A DNA stretch of 64,000 nt. Origin: Flavobacterium agrisoli (lineage in GTDB: Bacteria > Bacteroidota > Bacteroidia > Flavobacteriales > Flavobacteriaceae). The notes beneath the pieces are model-generated. The model ran no database searches. It worked only from the letters and a program-made list of their open reading frames with translations, and was not told where the DNA came from. The stretch covers positions 868,001 through 932,000 of the forward strand of contig NZ_JAEHFV010000001.1 in assembly GCF_016522065.1 (NCBI RefSeq). The letters are read 5' to 3'. How positions within the stretch are numbered: position 1 is the stretch's first letter; each line of letters starts with the position of its first letter. Of the stretch, positions 9,341 to 18,699 are shown in pieces. Made by a program: the position numbers and the translations under genes.

Positions 9341-12300
9341 TTAGAAAGTTAAGTTTAAATTAAGACCAATGCTTCTTGTTGATGGTAAACCAAATACATC
9401 AACTCCTTGCAAACCTTCTCCTGTACTTAATGCAACGTTTGGATCGAAAGGTGCATCTTTGTAGATAAAGAATAAGTTTCTAGCAATTAATGAGATTGTT
9501 GCCGCCTGCACTAAAGGTAATTTATCTCTCTTAAAAGTATATCCTACCGAAACCTCTCTTACACTAACATTCGTTGCATCGTATACATACTCTCCAGATA
9601 CTCCGTTTCTTCCTGCAGTTTGCGTGTAATAAGTAAACGCATCCATTGTTGTTACAGGTGCTCCAGTTGTTGCATTCACACCATTAATTTGAACTCCTCC
9701 GGCATTTCTAGCATCACCCGTTGCTTTTGAAACTCCATTTTGATCGTTGATAGCTTGTGTCAAACTTAAAACTTCGCCTCCAAAACGACCATCAATTAAA
9801 ACATTTGCTGTAAATGATCCAATTTTGAAAGTATTTGACCAACCTAACATAAAATCAGGATTAGCATTTCCAACTTCTTCCCAATCTGTTCTTTGAATTG
9901 TATTATCACTATTAACTAATATTCTTCCTTGATCATCTCTTTTAAAATTATAACCTTCAATTACTCCAAAAGGTCTTCCTTCGATTAATGAGAATCGGTA
10001 TGAATTAGATCCTGGGTCTGTAAGTGTAATTCTTCCTCCTTCTCCTTGATCTGCCGGAATATCATTTACAGTACTTTTGTTTTGAGAATAATTTAGATTG
10101 GTATTCCAACTGAATTTATCATTTTGGATAATGTCTGCATAAACAACAGCTTCAAAACCTTTATTAGTGATACTTCCTGCGTTGATGAAATAATTTACAT
10201 ATCCGTTAAGGTTTGTTGATGCTGCTGGAATTTGCATTAACTGATTTTTTGTTTCTGAATTATAGTACGACAATTCGAATCCAAATCGATTGTTAAAGAA
10301 TCTCCATTCGGTACCTAACTCAAACTCCGATTTTAACTCCGGTTTCAAAGTAGTTCCTGGTATTGGTCCGCTAGTTGGCACAATACTACCTGCCACTATA
10401 GATACTGTTGGGTTTGTAATATAAGCCGAAATATCGTTACCCACTTGAGCATAAGTAGCTCTAACTTTCCCAAAACTGATAACATCTGGCATTGTAAACA
10501 TTTCGCTCAGAATACCTGTAAGACCAACAGATGGATAAAAGAAACTTGGATTATCAGTATTTGTTAATGTAGATGACCAGTCGTTACGAGCAGCAGCATC
10601 TAAAAACAAATAATCTTTGTACCCAAAAGTAGTTGCAGCAAATACAGACTGAACCTCTCTTTGGTAAGCTGTTTGTACATTTCCTGAATTATTAACAAAA
10701 TTTCCTAAAGTAAAAATGTTAGCATAAACCAAACCAGCACCAATTCCAGAGTCAAGATTTACACCTGCGCTTTTACCATTATTAATACTAGCACCAATTG
10801 TTCCGTTAAAAGAAAAATTTTCAGATATGTTTGTATCAATAAGACCAATTAAATCGGCGTAATTTTGAGAACTTGTTAACGTTGAATTTATAAATCGACC
10901 ATTGGCATGCACAATTGAAGTGGCAGATGTAGCAAACATTTCTTTTTGAAAATTACCCTCACTTCTATTATAACTATATCTTGAAGTTAAGTGAAACCAA
11001 TCTGCAATTTTATAATCTAACGCAATTGCACCGTTAAAGAAATTATTGCTATCAACCGATTTTTGTCTGTTAATTTGCCAGTACGGATTCTCGTTACTTT
11101 CGTTTACAGCAGCAAATCCTGGGTAATTTTGTTTCATCATATTTCTTACCGGATCATAAATTTCATAATTCTTCAAATCATTTAAACTAAAAGCTCTTGG
11201 ATGAGAATAAACTCCGGCAATTGGGTTAAAATACAAACCATTTACGGGTCTGTTGTCAATTTCTTGAACCACGTAATTACCTGTTACAGCAACGCTTAAT
11301 TTATCTTGAAAAAATTTACCAGTTTGACGAATTCCAAAGTTATTTTTCTTTAAATGATTTCCAGGCATAATTCCCGAAGCATTTGTATTGGCATACGTTA
11401 AACTAGTTGAATTACCTTCGGTAGCTTTAGAGAAAGACATAGACGTAATTTGAGTAACACCGGTATTAAAGAAATCTTTGATATCACCTTCTACTTTTTG
11501 TTTAGCTCCCCAAGATCTTGCGTCTCCTTCATTTGAAGTATAATCGGATTGAAATTCTGGTAAATAAGCAGCAGAATCAAAATTGGTTACCGAATTAACA
11601 TTAAAGGTTTCAGAACCAGCTTTTGCTTTTTTAGAAGAAAGCAAAATAACACCATTAGCTCCTTGAGAACCATATAATACTGAAGCCGCCGCACCTTTAA
11701 GAACCGTCATTCCTTCATAATCATCGGGATTAATTAATGAAGTAATATCACCTCCATCACGGTTACCTCCTGCTAAATCTCCAAACGTGCCGTTGGGTTG
11801 AGCAGCTCCAGAGCTAACTAAAGGAATACCATCTATTACATACAAAGGTTGGTTGTTTGTGAAAGACGAATTACCACGAATAACTACCTTAGTAGAACCA
11901 CCTGCTCCAGAAGAACTCTTTGTTACAGCAACTCCAGCAATTTTACCGGCTACTGTATTAATTAAGTTGGCATCTTTCACACGTGTAAGCTCTTCCCCTT
12001 TCAGTTCCTGAGCGGCATACGTTAACGATTTTCTTGTCTTTTTAATACCTAAAGAAGTTACGACTACTTCATTAAGAGCATTTGTAGCACCTTGCAGTAA
12101 CTGTACATTTACAACAGCTGCGTCACCTACTACAACAGTTTGTGTTTCTAGACCTACATAAGAGAAAACCAAAGATTGACCTTTTGTAGCCTCGATGGTA
12201 AAAGTTCCATCAAAATCGGTAGCAGCACCCGTTGTATTTCCTTTTACAACAATGGAAGCTCCTGGCAAAGGCATTCCATCAGCATCTGTTACCACCCCTT

Positions 12301-12373
12301 TGATACTTTTTACTTGAGCAAGCGAAACTTGCGCAGTAAAAGCCATCATAAAGATTAAGAGAATTTTTTTCAT
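9341..12373 (-). CDS. SusC/RagA family TonB-dependent outer-membrane transporter
   Basis: 1010 residues. The signal peptide (cleaved near SLAQ) is followed by a carboxypeptidase-D-like domain ([21 protein letters not shown], about 24-105). A plug domain (about 115-245, LYVIDGIPL) and a long beta-barrel ending in LNLNLTF complete it. The SusC-typical linker [11 protein letters not shown] lies between the first two domains. It would import oligosaccharide delivered by the SusD partner with TonB energy. It is the first gene of the minus-strand operon, and its promoter region is shared with the divergent LytS/LytTR genes. Confidence 0.96.
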   Translation of the reverse strand: MKKILLIFMMAFTAQVSLAQVKSIKGVVTDADGMPLPGASIVVKGNTTGAATDFDGTFTIEATKGQSLVFSYVGLETQTVVVGDAAVVNVQLLQGATNALNEVVVTSLGIKKTRKSLTYAAQELKGEELTRVKDANLINTVAGKIAGVAVTKSSSGAGGSTKVVIRGNSSFTNNQPLYVIDGIPLVSSGAAQPNGTFGDLAGGNRDGGDITSLINPDDYEGMTVLKGAAASVLYGSQGANGVILLSSKKAKAGSETFNVNSVTNFDSAAYLPEFQSDYTSNEGDARSWGAKQKVEGDIKDFFNTGVTQITSMSFSKATEGNSTSLTYANTNASGIMPGNHLKKNNFGIRQTGKFFQDKLSVAVTGNYVVQEIDNRPVNGLYFNPIAGVYSHPRAFSLNDLKNYEIYDPVRNMMKQNYPGFAAVNESNENPYWQINRQKSVDSNNFFNGAIALDYKIADWFHLTSRYSYNRSEGNFQKEMFATSATSIVHANGRFINSTLTSSQNYADLIGLIDTNISENFSFNGTIGASINNGKSAGVNLDSGIGAGLVYANIFTLGNFVNNSGNVQTAYQREVQSVFAATTFGYKDYLFLDAAARNDWSSTLTNTDNPSFFYPSVGLTGILSEMFTMPDVISFGKVRATYAQVGNDISAYITNPTVSIVAGSIVPTSGPIPGTTLKPELKSEFELGTEWRFFNNRFGFELSYYNSETKNQLMQIPAASTNLNGYVNYFINAGSITNKGFEAVVYADIIQNDKFSWNTNLNYSQNKSTVNDIPADQGEGGRITLTDPGSNSYRFSLIEGRPFGVIEGYNFKRDDQGRILVNSDNTIQRTDWEEVGNANPDFMLGWSNTFKIGSFTANVLIDGRFGGEVLSLTQAINDQNGVSKATGDARNAGGVQINGVNATTGAPVTTMDAFTYYTQTAGRNGVSGEYVYDATNVSVREVSVGYTFKRDKLPLVQAATISLIARNLFFIYKDAPFDPNVALSTGEGLQGVDVFGLPSTRSIGLNLNLTF

Positions 12374-12652
12374 GTTTATTTATTTTGTTAGTTATGGTGT
12401 AAATGTATTGTTAACGCATTCTTAAAAAAAATAATTTATACCAACAGCATCCTTCTTTCAACAAACAGCATTTTTCAATCAATAATGCGTTTTACGAAAA
12501 CGTTATATCTAAAATATAAAGCAAGGAATTTAAAAAAAAGCGAATAATTATTTAAAAATATGTACATTTCGACCTTGTTTCAACTAGCTTTAAAACTACA
12601 AACTTTTTACGAACTACGTTAACATTATCATAAATTGGGAAAATTTAAAGAA
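12374..12652. promoter_or_regulatory. divergent control region between susC and lytS-type kinase gene
   Basis: AT-rich region of 279 bases. On the minus strand, TTG (about 12458-12460) is followed 20 bases later by TATAAATT, a weak promoter candidate for susC. A direct repeat of AACAGCAT lies across this segment (12443-12471). On the plus strand, TACATTTC (12563-12570) differs by one base from the -7 consensus and could drive the kinase gene. A further pair, AACGCATT and AATGCGTT, forms a long-range inverted repeat near 12413 and 12486. Confidence 0.45.
12443..12471 (-). promoter_or_regulatory. candidate LytTR operator: 21-bp-phased direct repeat
   Basis: AACAGCAT occurs at 12443-12450 and again at 12464-12471, on the same face of the helix two turns apart with a 13-bp gap. 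LytTR regulators such as AgrA bind pairs of roughly 9-bp direct repeats with this spacing. The repeats overlap the likely susC promoter and sit beside a LytTR regulator gene. The link to that regulator is inferred. Confidence 0.45.
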
Positions 12653-13687
12653 ATGAAGTTCGATATCAAACTCCAAAATCATTTGTGGTTTTGGGGCGGT
12701 TATTTTATCTTGAATTTTTTACGTTGGGGAGCCTATTTTGAAGATTATCTATATTCATTCAAATCAAATTTGGTCGAATTTTCGTTGCACATTCCCTTGG
12801 TTTATTTCAATTTATTCTTCTTAGTACCTAAATATGTTTTAAAATCAAAATACACGCAATACGCCCTTTATTTAGTACTATCCCTTTTTGTGGTTTATTT
12901 ATTAAAAACGAGTTTAACCTATTATTTAATTTCGGAAGATATTTGGCCTGAAGCCAATAATGAATACCATCCTTTTGACATTAATCACATTATTGCCGTT
13001 TGCATTGGCGAATTGTATGTACTTGCTATGGCGTCATCGGTATATTTAACTTTGACTTGGTTGAAAGAACGAGAACGCAACCGAGAATTACGTGAAAACC
13101 AACTCAAAATAAAATTGAAATACCTAAAAAATCAAATGCAACCGCATTTTTTCTTTAATACTTTAAATAATTTATATGCTTTATCATTAGAATCTTCTAA
13201 TAAAGTACCGGACGTGATTTTAAAATTATCGGGGTTAATGGAATATGTTTTATATGATATTCAAAATACCAAATGGGTTCCTCTCATTAAAGAAATAGAT
13301 TACATTCAAAATTACATCGAAATTGAAAAATTGAGGTTTAAAAATGTTGAGGTTTCTTTTAATATCGAATCTAATATTGATGTTGTTTTGGTTCCGCCTT
13401 TAATTTACATTTCCCTTATCGAAAATGCCTTTAAACACGGTGGCTATCAAAACGAAAATTTAAAAATAAAAATCAATTGCAGCATTACGCCCGATCAAAA
13501 ACTCGATTTTGAAATCTTAAATAATTTTGTATTTTCACCCAATTTAAAAGAAAAAAAGGGCATTGGTTTACAAAATACCAAAAAGAGATTGCGACTGCTT
13601 TTTAAAGACGATTTTGTTTTTGAACAAAAAATAAAGTTTAATTTTTTTATAATACGCCTACAAATACCCATTACGAATGAAGATTAA
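12653..13687 (+). CDS. LytS/YehU-type sensor histidine kinase
   Basis: About 344 residues from the ATG at 12653; a TTG 18 bases upstream is a less likely start. The N-terminal 150 residues hold four hydrophobic segments with no large periplasmic domain. The His_kinase domain then follows, with NQMQPHFFFNTLNNLYALS carrying the phospho-accepting His. The ATPase part shows IYISLIENAFKHGGY (N box) and KGIGLQNTKKRL (G box). It overlaps the response-regulator gene by 11 bases, so the two form a translationally coupled pair. Its signal is not evident; context suggests control of the adjacent GlcNAc-type locus. Confidence 0.92.
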   Translation: MKFDIKLQNHLWFWGGYFILNFLRWGAYFEDYLYSFKSNLVEFSLHIPLVYFNLFFLVPKYVLKSKYTQYALYLVLSLFVVYLLKTSLTYYLISEDIWPEANNEYHPFDINHIIAVCIGELYVLAMASSVYLTLTWLKERERNRELRENQLKIKLKYLKNQMQPHFFFNTLNNLYALSLESSNKVPDVILKLSGLMEYVLYDIQNTKWVPLIKEIDYIQNYIEIEKLRFKNVEVSFNIESNIDVVLVPPLIYISLIENAFKHGGYQNENLKIKINCSITPDQKLDFEILNNFVFSPNLKEKKGIGLQNTKKRLRLLFKDDFVFEQKIKFNFFIIRLQIPITNED

Positions 13688-14378
13688 ATGTGTTTTAGTT
13701 GACGATGAACCGTTAGCCATAAAAGTTTTAGAAAATTACTTTGCAAATTTTACCGATTTTGAAGTAATAGGCACGTTTAATAATGCCCTTGAAGCCTTGG
13801 AGTTTATCAATTCTAATTTGGTTGATGCTGTTTTTTTAGATATTAACATGCCCATGATGACTGGTTTTGAGCTTATTCATTTAATTGAAAGTAAAACCAA
13901 AGTTATTATTACGACTGCTTTTAGAGAATTTGCTGCCGAAAGTTACGATTTGGATGTTCTAGATTATTTGGTAAAACCCATACCATTGCCACGTTTCATA
14001 AAATGCATCAACAAAATTACCACCGAATACCAACTGAAACACAATATTAAAATTGAAAGTCACCGCGTAGAACCGCATATTTTTATAAAAGTCGATAAAA
14101 AAATGATTAAAATAAACATCGACGAAATTTTGTTTGTAGAAGGGATGAAAGAATACATAAAAGTAATTACTCCCGAAAAAACCTACATCACGCACAAATC
14201 ATTAACGGCTTTAACAGACGAACTTCCGACCGATCGTTTTATGCGCATTCATAAATCGTATTTAATAGCTACAGATAAAGTAAAATCAATTGAAGGTAAC
14301 CGAATCCAAATTGCTTCTTTCACTTTACCTATAGGTCGAAATTACAGCAAAGAGGTAAAAACAAAAATTTTCGAATAA
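13677..14378 (+). CDS. LytTR-family response regulator
   Basis: 233 residues. The receiver domain (1-120) has VDDEP at the N-terminus, the phospho-acceptor Asp55 in VFLDINMPMMTG, and the conserved Lys in DYLVKPI. A LytTR DNA-binding domain follows (about 135-233), recognised by ILFVEGMKEYIKV, RIHKSYLIA and LPIGRNY. It should be phosphorylated by the overlapping kinase. Candidate targets are susC (phased repeat at 12443-12471) and the transporter gene downstream, where ATGTCGTTGG at 14424-14433 resembles the reverse complement of the repeat. Confidence 0.93.
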   Translation: MKIKCVLVDDEPLAIKVLENYFANFTDFEVIGTFNNALEALEFINSNLVDAVFLDINMPMMTGFELIHLIESKTKVIITTAFREFAAESYDLDVLDYLVKPIPLPRFIKCINKITTEYQLKHNIKIESHRVEPHIFIKVDKKMIKINIDEILFVEGMKEYIKVITPEKTYITHKSLTALTDELPTDRFMRIHKSYLIATDKVKSIEGNRIQIASFTLPIGRNYSKEVKTKIFE

Positions 14379-14423
14379 TTATTTCTTTATACTTCAAAAA
14401 AATAACACATTGTTGAAAAAAAC

Positions 14424-14461
14424 ATGTCGTTGGTTTAAAATCCGCAATTTTTATAGGTTTA
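14424..14461 (+). promoter_or_regulatory. candidate promoter of nagP-like gene
   Basis: TTG at 14430-14432, a 21-base spacer and TAGGTTTA at 14454-14461 (one mismatch to TAnnTTTG) form a plausible promoter. The -33 part overlaps ATGTCGTTGG, which matches the reverse complement of the susC-side repeat with flank (ATGCTGTTGG) at 8 of 10 bases. No second copy at 21 bp was found here. Confidence 0.35.
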
Positions 14462-14542
14462 AATTTTTTTTTAAAAAGTTGAACAAATATATTTACGCTC
14501 TTCTAAAAACTAAAAAATTTAAAAAACTAAACCAATTCTATT

Positions 14543-15982
14543 ATGAATTCAACCAATGCACAAACCAAATGGGGGCAATTTATCCCGTTAGTAATCGTAT
14601 TTTTCTTTTGGGGATTTGTAGCCGCTAGTAACGACATTCTGATTCCGGTTTTCAAAACAGCATTTAACCTTTCACAAGGCGAAAGTCAATTAGTAGCTTT
14701 TGCATTTTATATTGCTTACACAGTAGGTTCTTTAATTTATATGGGTATTTCGTTTGTTTTAAAAGAAGACTTAATCAATAAAATTGGCTATAAAAATGGT
14801 CTTTCGTGCGGATTAATCATTTCAGCATTAGGAACTTTATTATTTTATCCCGCAGCCAACACAGGATCATTTACTTTAATGCTAAGCGGATTGTTTATTG
14901 TAGGTTTAGGTTTTTCGTTGCAACAAACAGTCGCCAATCCACTTGCTATTGCTTTAGGCCCTATTGCAACGGGATCGCAACGTTTAACACTTGCTGGCGG
15001 TATTAATAATTTCGGAACGACTATTGGTCCGTTAATTGTAAGTTTTGCCATTTTTGGACCTCATACCAACGCTACTAGTACAGCGAGCATTGAAAGTGTT
15101 AAAATTCCGTATTTGGTCTTAGGATTGGCGTTTCTTTTGGTTGCTATTTTTCTTAAATTCTCTTCTTTACCCGATAAACCAGAACTTATTGTAGAAGAGG
15201 AATTAGCCCAAGGAAGTATTAATAAAAATTCAGCTTTACAATACCCACAATTGATCATGGGAATGATTGCAATCTTCTTATATGTGGGCGTAGAAGTATC
15301 AACTGCTAGTAATTTACCGGCATATATGGAAAGTAAACTAGGCTTTTTAACCAAAGACGTAGCGCCTTATATTTCGCTGTATTGGGCGAGTTTAATGATT
15401 GGGCGTTGGACAGGAGCTGTTGAAGCTTTTACAAACGATTTAAGCCTACAAAAAATACTGCGTTTTATTGCTCCTTATTTGGCTTTTGGTATCTTTTTAG
15501 CAGTAAACGCCATTGCTAATCACGATTTAACTCCTTTTTATATTTACGGATTAATTATTTTGGTTTTAATTGCTGCTGATATGGCTAGTAAAGGAAATCC
15601 TGCCCGAATGTTATTGATTTTTTCTTTTTGTGGCATTGTGGCTTTATTAATCGGAATGTTTACTACCGGAATTGTTAGTGTATATGCCTTTACCAGCGTA
15701 GGATTATTTTGCAGTACCCTTTGGCCTTGTATTTTCACCTTAGCAGTTAGTGGCTTAGGAAAAAATACCAGTCAAGGAAGTAACTTTTTGATTATGATGA
15801 TTATGGGTGGTGGATTTGTAAGCGTTTTTCAAGGTATGGTAGCCGAAAGTATCGGTATTCAATTTAGTTATGTAGTTGGTGTATTTTGTTTTGCTTATTT
15901 AGCCTTTTATGCTTGGAGTGCCAGCAAAACGCTGAAAAAACAAGGTATTGATTTTGATAAAAAAATAGCGGCAAACCATTAA
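14543..15982 (+). CDS. nagP: FHS-type sugar/H+ symporter, NagP-like
   Basis: 479 residues, twelve predicted membrane helices, major facilitator superfamily. The N-terminal WGQFIPLVIVFFFWGFV, and NPLAIALGPIATGSQRLTLAGGINNFGTTIGP between helices, are hallmarks of the fucose/GlcNAc (FHS) permeases. The neighbours (GH20 hexosaminidase, NagB-like enzyme) favour N-acetylglucosamine as substrate, imported across the inner membrane after periplasmic cleavage. A fucose or other sugar specificity cannot be excluded by eye. It lies 164 bases after the LytTR gene with its own probable promoter, and is followed by a strong terminator. Confidence 0.85.
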   Translation: MNSTNAQTKWGQFIPLVIVFFFWGFVAASNDILIPVFKTAFNLSQGESQLVAFAFYIAYTVGSLIYMGISFVLKEDLINKIGYKNGLSCGLIISALGTLLFYPAANTGSFTLMLSGLFIVGLGFSLQQTVANPLAIALGPIATGSQRLTLAGGINNFGTTIGPLIVSFAIFGPHTNATSTASIESVKIPYLVLGLAFLLVAIFLKFSSLPDKPELIVEEELAQGSINKNSALQYPQLIMGMIAIFLYVGVEVSTASNLPAYMESKLGFLTKDVAPYISLYWASLMIGRWTGAVEAFTNDLSLQKILRFIAPYLAFGIFLAVNAIANHDLTPFYIYGLIILVLIAADMASKGNPARMLLIFSFCGIVALLIGMFTTGIVSVYAFTSVGLFCSTLWPCIFTLAVSGLGKNTSQGSNFLIMMIMGGGFVSVFQGMVAESIGIQFSYVVGVFCFAYLAFYAWSASKTLKKQGIDFDKKIAANH

Positions 15983-16007
15983 CTAAAAACACTATTTAAA
16001 AAAAATA

Positions 16008-16038
16008 AAAAAGAGGTTTTGCGTAAAAACCTCTTTTT
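16008..16038. terminator. bidirectional intrinsic terminator
   Basis: A 13-bp stem (16008-16020 with 16026-16038, core GAGG/CCTC) with a 5-base loop and flanking A/T runs, between the convergent nagP-like and dps genes. Confidence 0.85.
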
Positions 16039-16057
16039 ATAACTAAAATACCAAATT

Positions 16058-16537
16058 TTACAAGTCGTTTTCTAACCAAGCTTGCATCATCCAGATCGTT
16101 TTTTCTTGCTCAGCGATAAAATCACTCATCATAGAATTGGTTCCTTCATCGTTAATTTCGTCTGATTTTTCCAAAATTACTCTTTCAATTTTAAGTAAAT
16201 CGGTTAACGAATCTACAATCAATTGAACCGCTTTTTCATCTTTCGAAATATTTTTACCAACTTTTAATTTATTCTCAGAAATATAATCTTCAAAAGTATG
16301 CAATGGCGTACCTCCTACTGTTAGCACACGCTCGGCTATTAAATCAATTTTTAATTGCGAATCGGTATAAAGTTCTTCAAATTTCACATGTAATTCGAAA
16401 AAACGTTTTCCTCTAATATTCCAATGAATTCCTCTTAAATTTTGGTAATACACCTGAAAATTAGCTAATAAAATGTTTAATTCTTTAACCATTTCCTCCG
16501 ATTCCTTTACGGGTAATCCTAATATATTTGTTTTCAT
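16058..16537 (-). CDS. dps: Dps-family ferritin-like DNA-protection protein
   Basis: 159 residues forming a four-helix ferritin fold. The ferroxidase residues typical of Dps are seen as YYQNLRGIHWNIRGKRFFELHVKFEELYTDS (His, His, Asp/Glu pattern), read here in two overlapping parts. Dps dodecamers oxidise iron with hydrogen peroxide and shield DNA. Its divergent neighbour is an OxyR homologue, fitting peroxide control. A -7 element lies at 16574-16581. Confidence 0.93.
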   Translation of the reverse strand: MKTNILGLPVKESEEMVKELNILLANFQVYYQNLRGIHWNIRGKRFFELHVKFEELYTDSQLKIDLIAERVLTVGGTPLHTFEDYISENKLKVGKNISKDEKAVQLIVDSLTDLLKIERVILEKSDEINDEGTNSMMSDFIAEQEKTIWMMQAWLENDL

Positions 16538-16573
16538 AGTGTGGATATTTTATGCGATTTTTAGTAATAATTA

Positions 16574-16581
16574 CAAATTTA
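16574..16581 (-). promoter_or_regulatory. -7 element of dps promoter
   Basis: Minus-strand TAAATTTG, an exact TAnnTTTG match, 37 bases upstream of the dps start, in the 116-base dps/oxyR divergent region where OxyR would be expected to bind. Confidence 0.55.
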
Positions 16582-16625
16582 AGGAAACTAAACTCAAAAA
16601 CATATAATTAAAAATGATATTTTAT

Positions 16626-16633
16626 TATTTTTG
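16626..16633 (+). promoter_or_regulatory. -7 element of oxyR promoter
   Basis: TATTTTTG, an exact TAnnTTTG match, 20 bases upstream of the oxyR start codon, giving a very short leader. Confidence 0.5.
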
Positions 16634-16653
16634 CATCATAAAAATCTATCAAT

Positions 16654-17595
16654 ATGACCATTACACAATTGCAATATGTACTGGCAGTAGCCGAATATAA
16701 AAATTTTACTCTCGCTGCCGAAAAATGTTTTGTAACCCAACCCACATTGAGTATGCAAATTCAAAAGATTGAAGAAGAATTGAACATTTTGATATTTGAT
16801 AGAACTAAAAAACCCATTCAACTTACCGAAATTGGTCAAAAAATTGTTTCTCAAGCCAAAAATATAGTAAACGAAGCCGACCGAATCAAAGACATTGTAG
16901 AGCAACAAAAAGGATTTATTGGTGGTGAATTCAGATTGGGAATAATACCCACTATAATGCCCACTTTATTACCGATGTTTTTAAATAATTTCATTAAAAA
17001 ATATCCGAAGGTTAAATTACTCATTGAAGAATTAAATACAGATGAAATTATTTTAAAATTAAAAAATGGTCATTTAGATGCTGCTATTGCCGCCACACCA
17101 TTGGAAGATGAAAAAATAAAAGAAATTGTATTGTATTTTGAACCTTTTGTAGCCTATATACCCGAAAGTCATAGCTCGTTCCAAAAAGAAGAAATTACCA
17201 TAAATGATTTGGATGTGAGTGAAATTTTGCTTTTACAAGACGGACATTGCTTTCGAGATGGAATTTTAAATTTATGCAAAACGGCAAACACTACCGATCA
17301 AAAGAATTTTCAAATAGAAAGTGGTAGTTTTGAAACACTTATAAAATTAGCCGATGAAGGTTTAGGAACTACTTTATTACCGTACTTACATACGCTCGAT
17401 TTAAAAGAAAATGACCAGAAAAAACTTCGCCATTTTGCCGAACCAAAACCAGCCAGAGAAGTGAGTTTAATTTTCCCTAAAACAGAATTAAAAATGCAAA
17501 TTATAGATGCTTTACGAAGTACTATTGCTGGTGTAATCAAAGGTGCTATCGTATTTCAAAACGTACAAATAATCAGTCCGTTATCTAAAAAATAA
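16654..17595 (+). CDS. oxyR: OxyR hydrogen-peroxide-sensing LysR regulator
   Basis: 313 residues. The N-terminal winged HTH (1-60, NFTLAAEKCFVTQPTLSMQIQKIE) is typical of LysR proteins. The regulatory domain contains DGHCFRDGILNLC. Its two cysteines fall at residues 199 and 208, the same numbers and spacing as the redox-active pair of E. coli OxyR. Peroxide should therefore switch it by disulfide formation. It is divergent to dps, its probable target. The stop codon touches the following terminator stem. Confidence 0.95.
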   Translation: MTITQLQYVLAVAEYKNFTLAAEKCFVTQPTLSMQIQKIEEELNILIFDRTKKPIQLTEIGQKIVSQAKNIVNEADRIKDIVEQQKGFIGGEFRLGIIPTIMPTLLPMFLNNFIKKYPKVKLLIEELNTDEIILKLKNGHLDAAIAATPLEDEKIKEIVLYFEPFVAYIPESHSSFQKEEITINDLDVSEILLLQDGHCFRDGILNLCKTANTTDQKNFQIESGSFETLIKLADEGLGTTLLPYLHTLDLKENDQKKLRHFAEPKPAREVSLIFPKTELKMQIIDALRSTIAGVIKGAIVFQNVQIISPLSKK

Positions 17596-17623
17596 GAAAG
17601 GAGCCCTTTAGAGACTCCTTTCT
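17595..17623. terminator. intrinsic terminator after oxyR
   Basis: A 9-bp stem (AGAAAGGAG at 17595-17603, CTCCTTTCT at 17615-17623) with an 11-base loop between the convergent oxyR and the small ORF at 17629. The T-run is weak. Confidence 0.6.
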
Positions 17624-17628
17624 ATATT

Positions 17629-17826
17629 TTATAACTTTACTAACAATAAGCATTCTTTTAATTCTGGTTTTTCAGTTGTAAAACTCAATAGCCATTCTTG
17701 CAACAATTCCATTTCGTAAGGTAAAAGTGTTTTGATAGCTTTTTCTAATTCTTTACAAAAAAGCACCGGGTCGAAACTTACTCTTTCAAGTATTGATTTC
17801 GTGTAATCAAACATCATTTTAGACAT
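17629..17826 (-). CDS. conserved small cytoplasmic protein, unknown function
   Basis: 65 residues starting MSKMMFDYTKSILERVSF. It is predicted largely helical and acidic, without a signal peptide or membrane segment (KELEKAIKTLLPYEMELLQEWL could form an amphipathic helix). I recall similar short proteins scattered in Flavobacteriaceae, which favours a real gene, but no function is known to me. Start could also be Met4 or Met5. It stands alone; the 166 bases upstream show no exact -7 element. Confidence 0.65.
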   Translation of the reverse strand: MSKMMFDYTKSILERVSFDPVLFCKELEKAIKTLLPYEMELLQEWLLSFTTEKPELKECLLLVKL

Positions 17827-17992
17827 AATAACTTAAGATTTCGGGGTTATCTTATTATTTTAATTAGTAGTAAAAATAAAAAGTTTTTAAAATAATCACG
17901 GTTTTTTTAACATTATTTTTTCATTTTGTTTTTACGAATACGTTTTCTTAATTATAATTGTGCAACAAAAAAACACCTCAGTAGCTTTAAAA

Positions 17993-18658
17993 TCAAGCCT
18001 TTTTAGTTGCCCGAAGCATTTCTCTTTTGCCAGGCGGTCCTTCTAGTTTTTCTACGATAAATCCTACTTCCAACATACTTCTTTTAACAACTCCTTTAGC
18101 AGCATAAGTAACTAAAACACCATTTGGTTTTAAAGCAACATACATTTTTCTAAAAATTTCGGTACTCCATAATTCCGGTTGCACCCGAAAACCAAAAGCA
18201 TCAAAGTATATCAAATCAAAAGCTTCTTCATCCCTAATGGTATCAAAAAATTGTTTTCTTTTAATAAGGGAAAAATGGGGGGCTATAGCTGTCTTTTCTT
18301 CCCAATTTGAATCGTGCATCAATTGAAAATTATGTTTAAAATCTTCCGCATTTAATTCCTGTACATAATTTAATTTTACCACCTCTTCTGCAGAAACAGG
18401 ATAAGCCTCTACTCCAACATAGTCAATATTTTGATTGATTTTTTGAGCTTCTAAAAAAGTAATAAATGCGTTAAGTCCCGTTCCAAATCCAATCTCTAAA
18501 ATAGAAATGGCTTTTACCTTAAATAAAGATAATCCGTTTTTAATAAAAACATGTTTCGCTTCTTGAATCGCACCGTGTTTAGAATGATAACATTCGTCCC
18601 AGTCGGGTAAATGAATAGTGGTTGAACCATCGGAGGTTTGTATAATTTCTCTTTTCAC
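17993..18658 (-). CDS. mnmD: MnmD-like tRNA mnm5s2U methyltransferase (MnmC1 domain)
   Basis: About 221 residues from GTG at 18658. Motifs: the SAM-binding glycine loop EIGFGTGLNAF, then DLIYFDAFGFRVQPELW and TYAAKGVVKRSM. Members catalyse the last methylation of mnm5s2U at tRNA wobble position 34. The FAD oxidase half found in enterobacterial MnmC is absent. The longest ORF starts at 18709, but an exact -7 element (18692-18699) lies inside that extension. The family normally begins at K-R-E-I-I, which directly follows the GTG. The gene is alone, convergent with none. Confidence 0.85.
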   Translation of the reverse strand: MKREIIQTSDGSTTIHLPDWDECYHSKHGAIQEAKHVFIKNGLSLFKVKAISILEIGFGTGLNAFITFLEAQKINQNIDYVGVEAYPVSAEEVVKLNYVQELNAEDFKHNFQLMHDSNWEEKTAIAPHFSLIKRKQFFDTIRDEEAFDLIYFDAFGFRVQPELWSTEIFRKMYVALKPNGVLVTYAAKGVVKRSMLEVGFIVEKLEGPPGKREMLRATKKA

Positions 18659-18691
18659 AATAAAAAGGGTCGTTTTTTGTTTAATTATATC

Positions 18692-18699
18692 CAAATTTA
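18692..18699 (-). promoter_or_regulatory. -7 element of mnmD promoter
   Basis: Minus-strand TAAATTTG matches TAnnTTTG. Transcription would begin near 18685, downstream of the first possible ATG at 18709. This decides the start in favour of the GTG at 18658. Confidence 0.55.

Noticed and set aside
14410..14628. 72-codon plus-strand ORF before nagP-like gene
   Set aside because: Lys/Phe-rich reading of the A/T-rich leader that overlaps the transporter start out of frame; no homology recognised.
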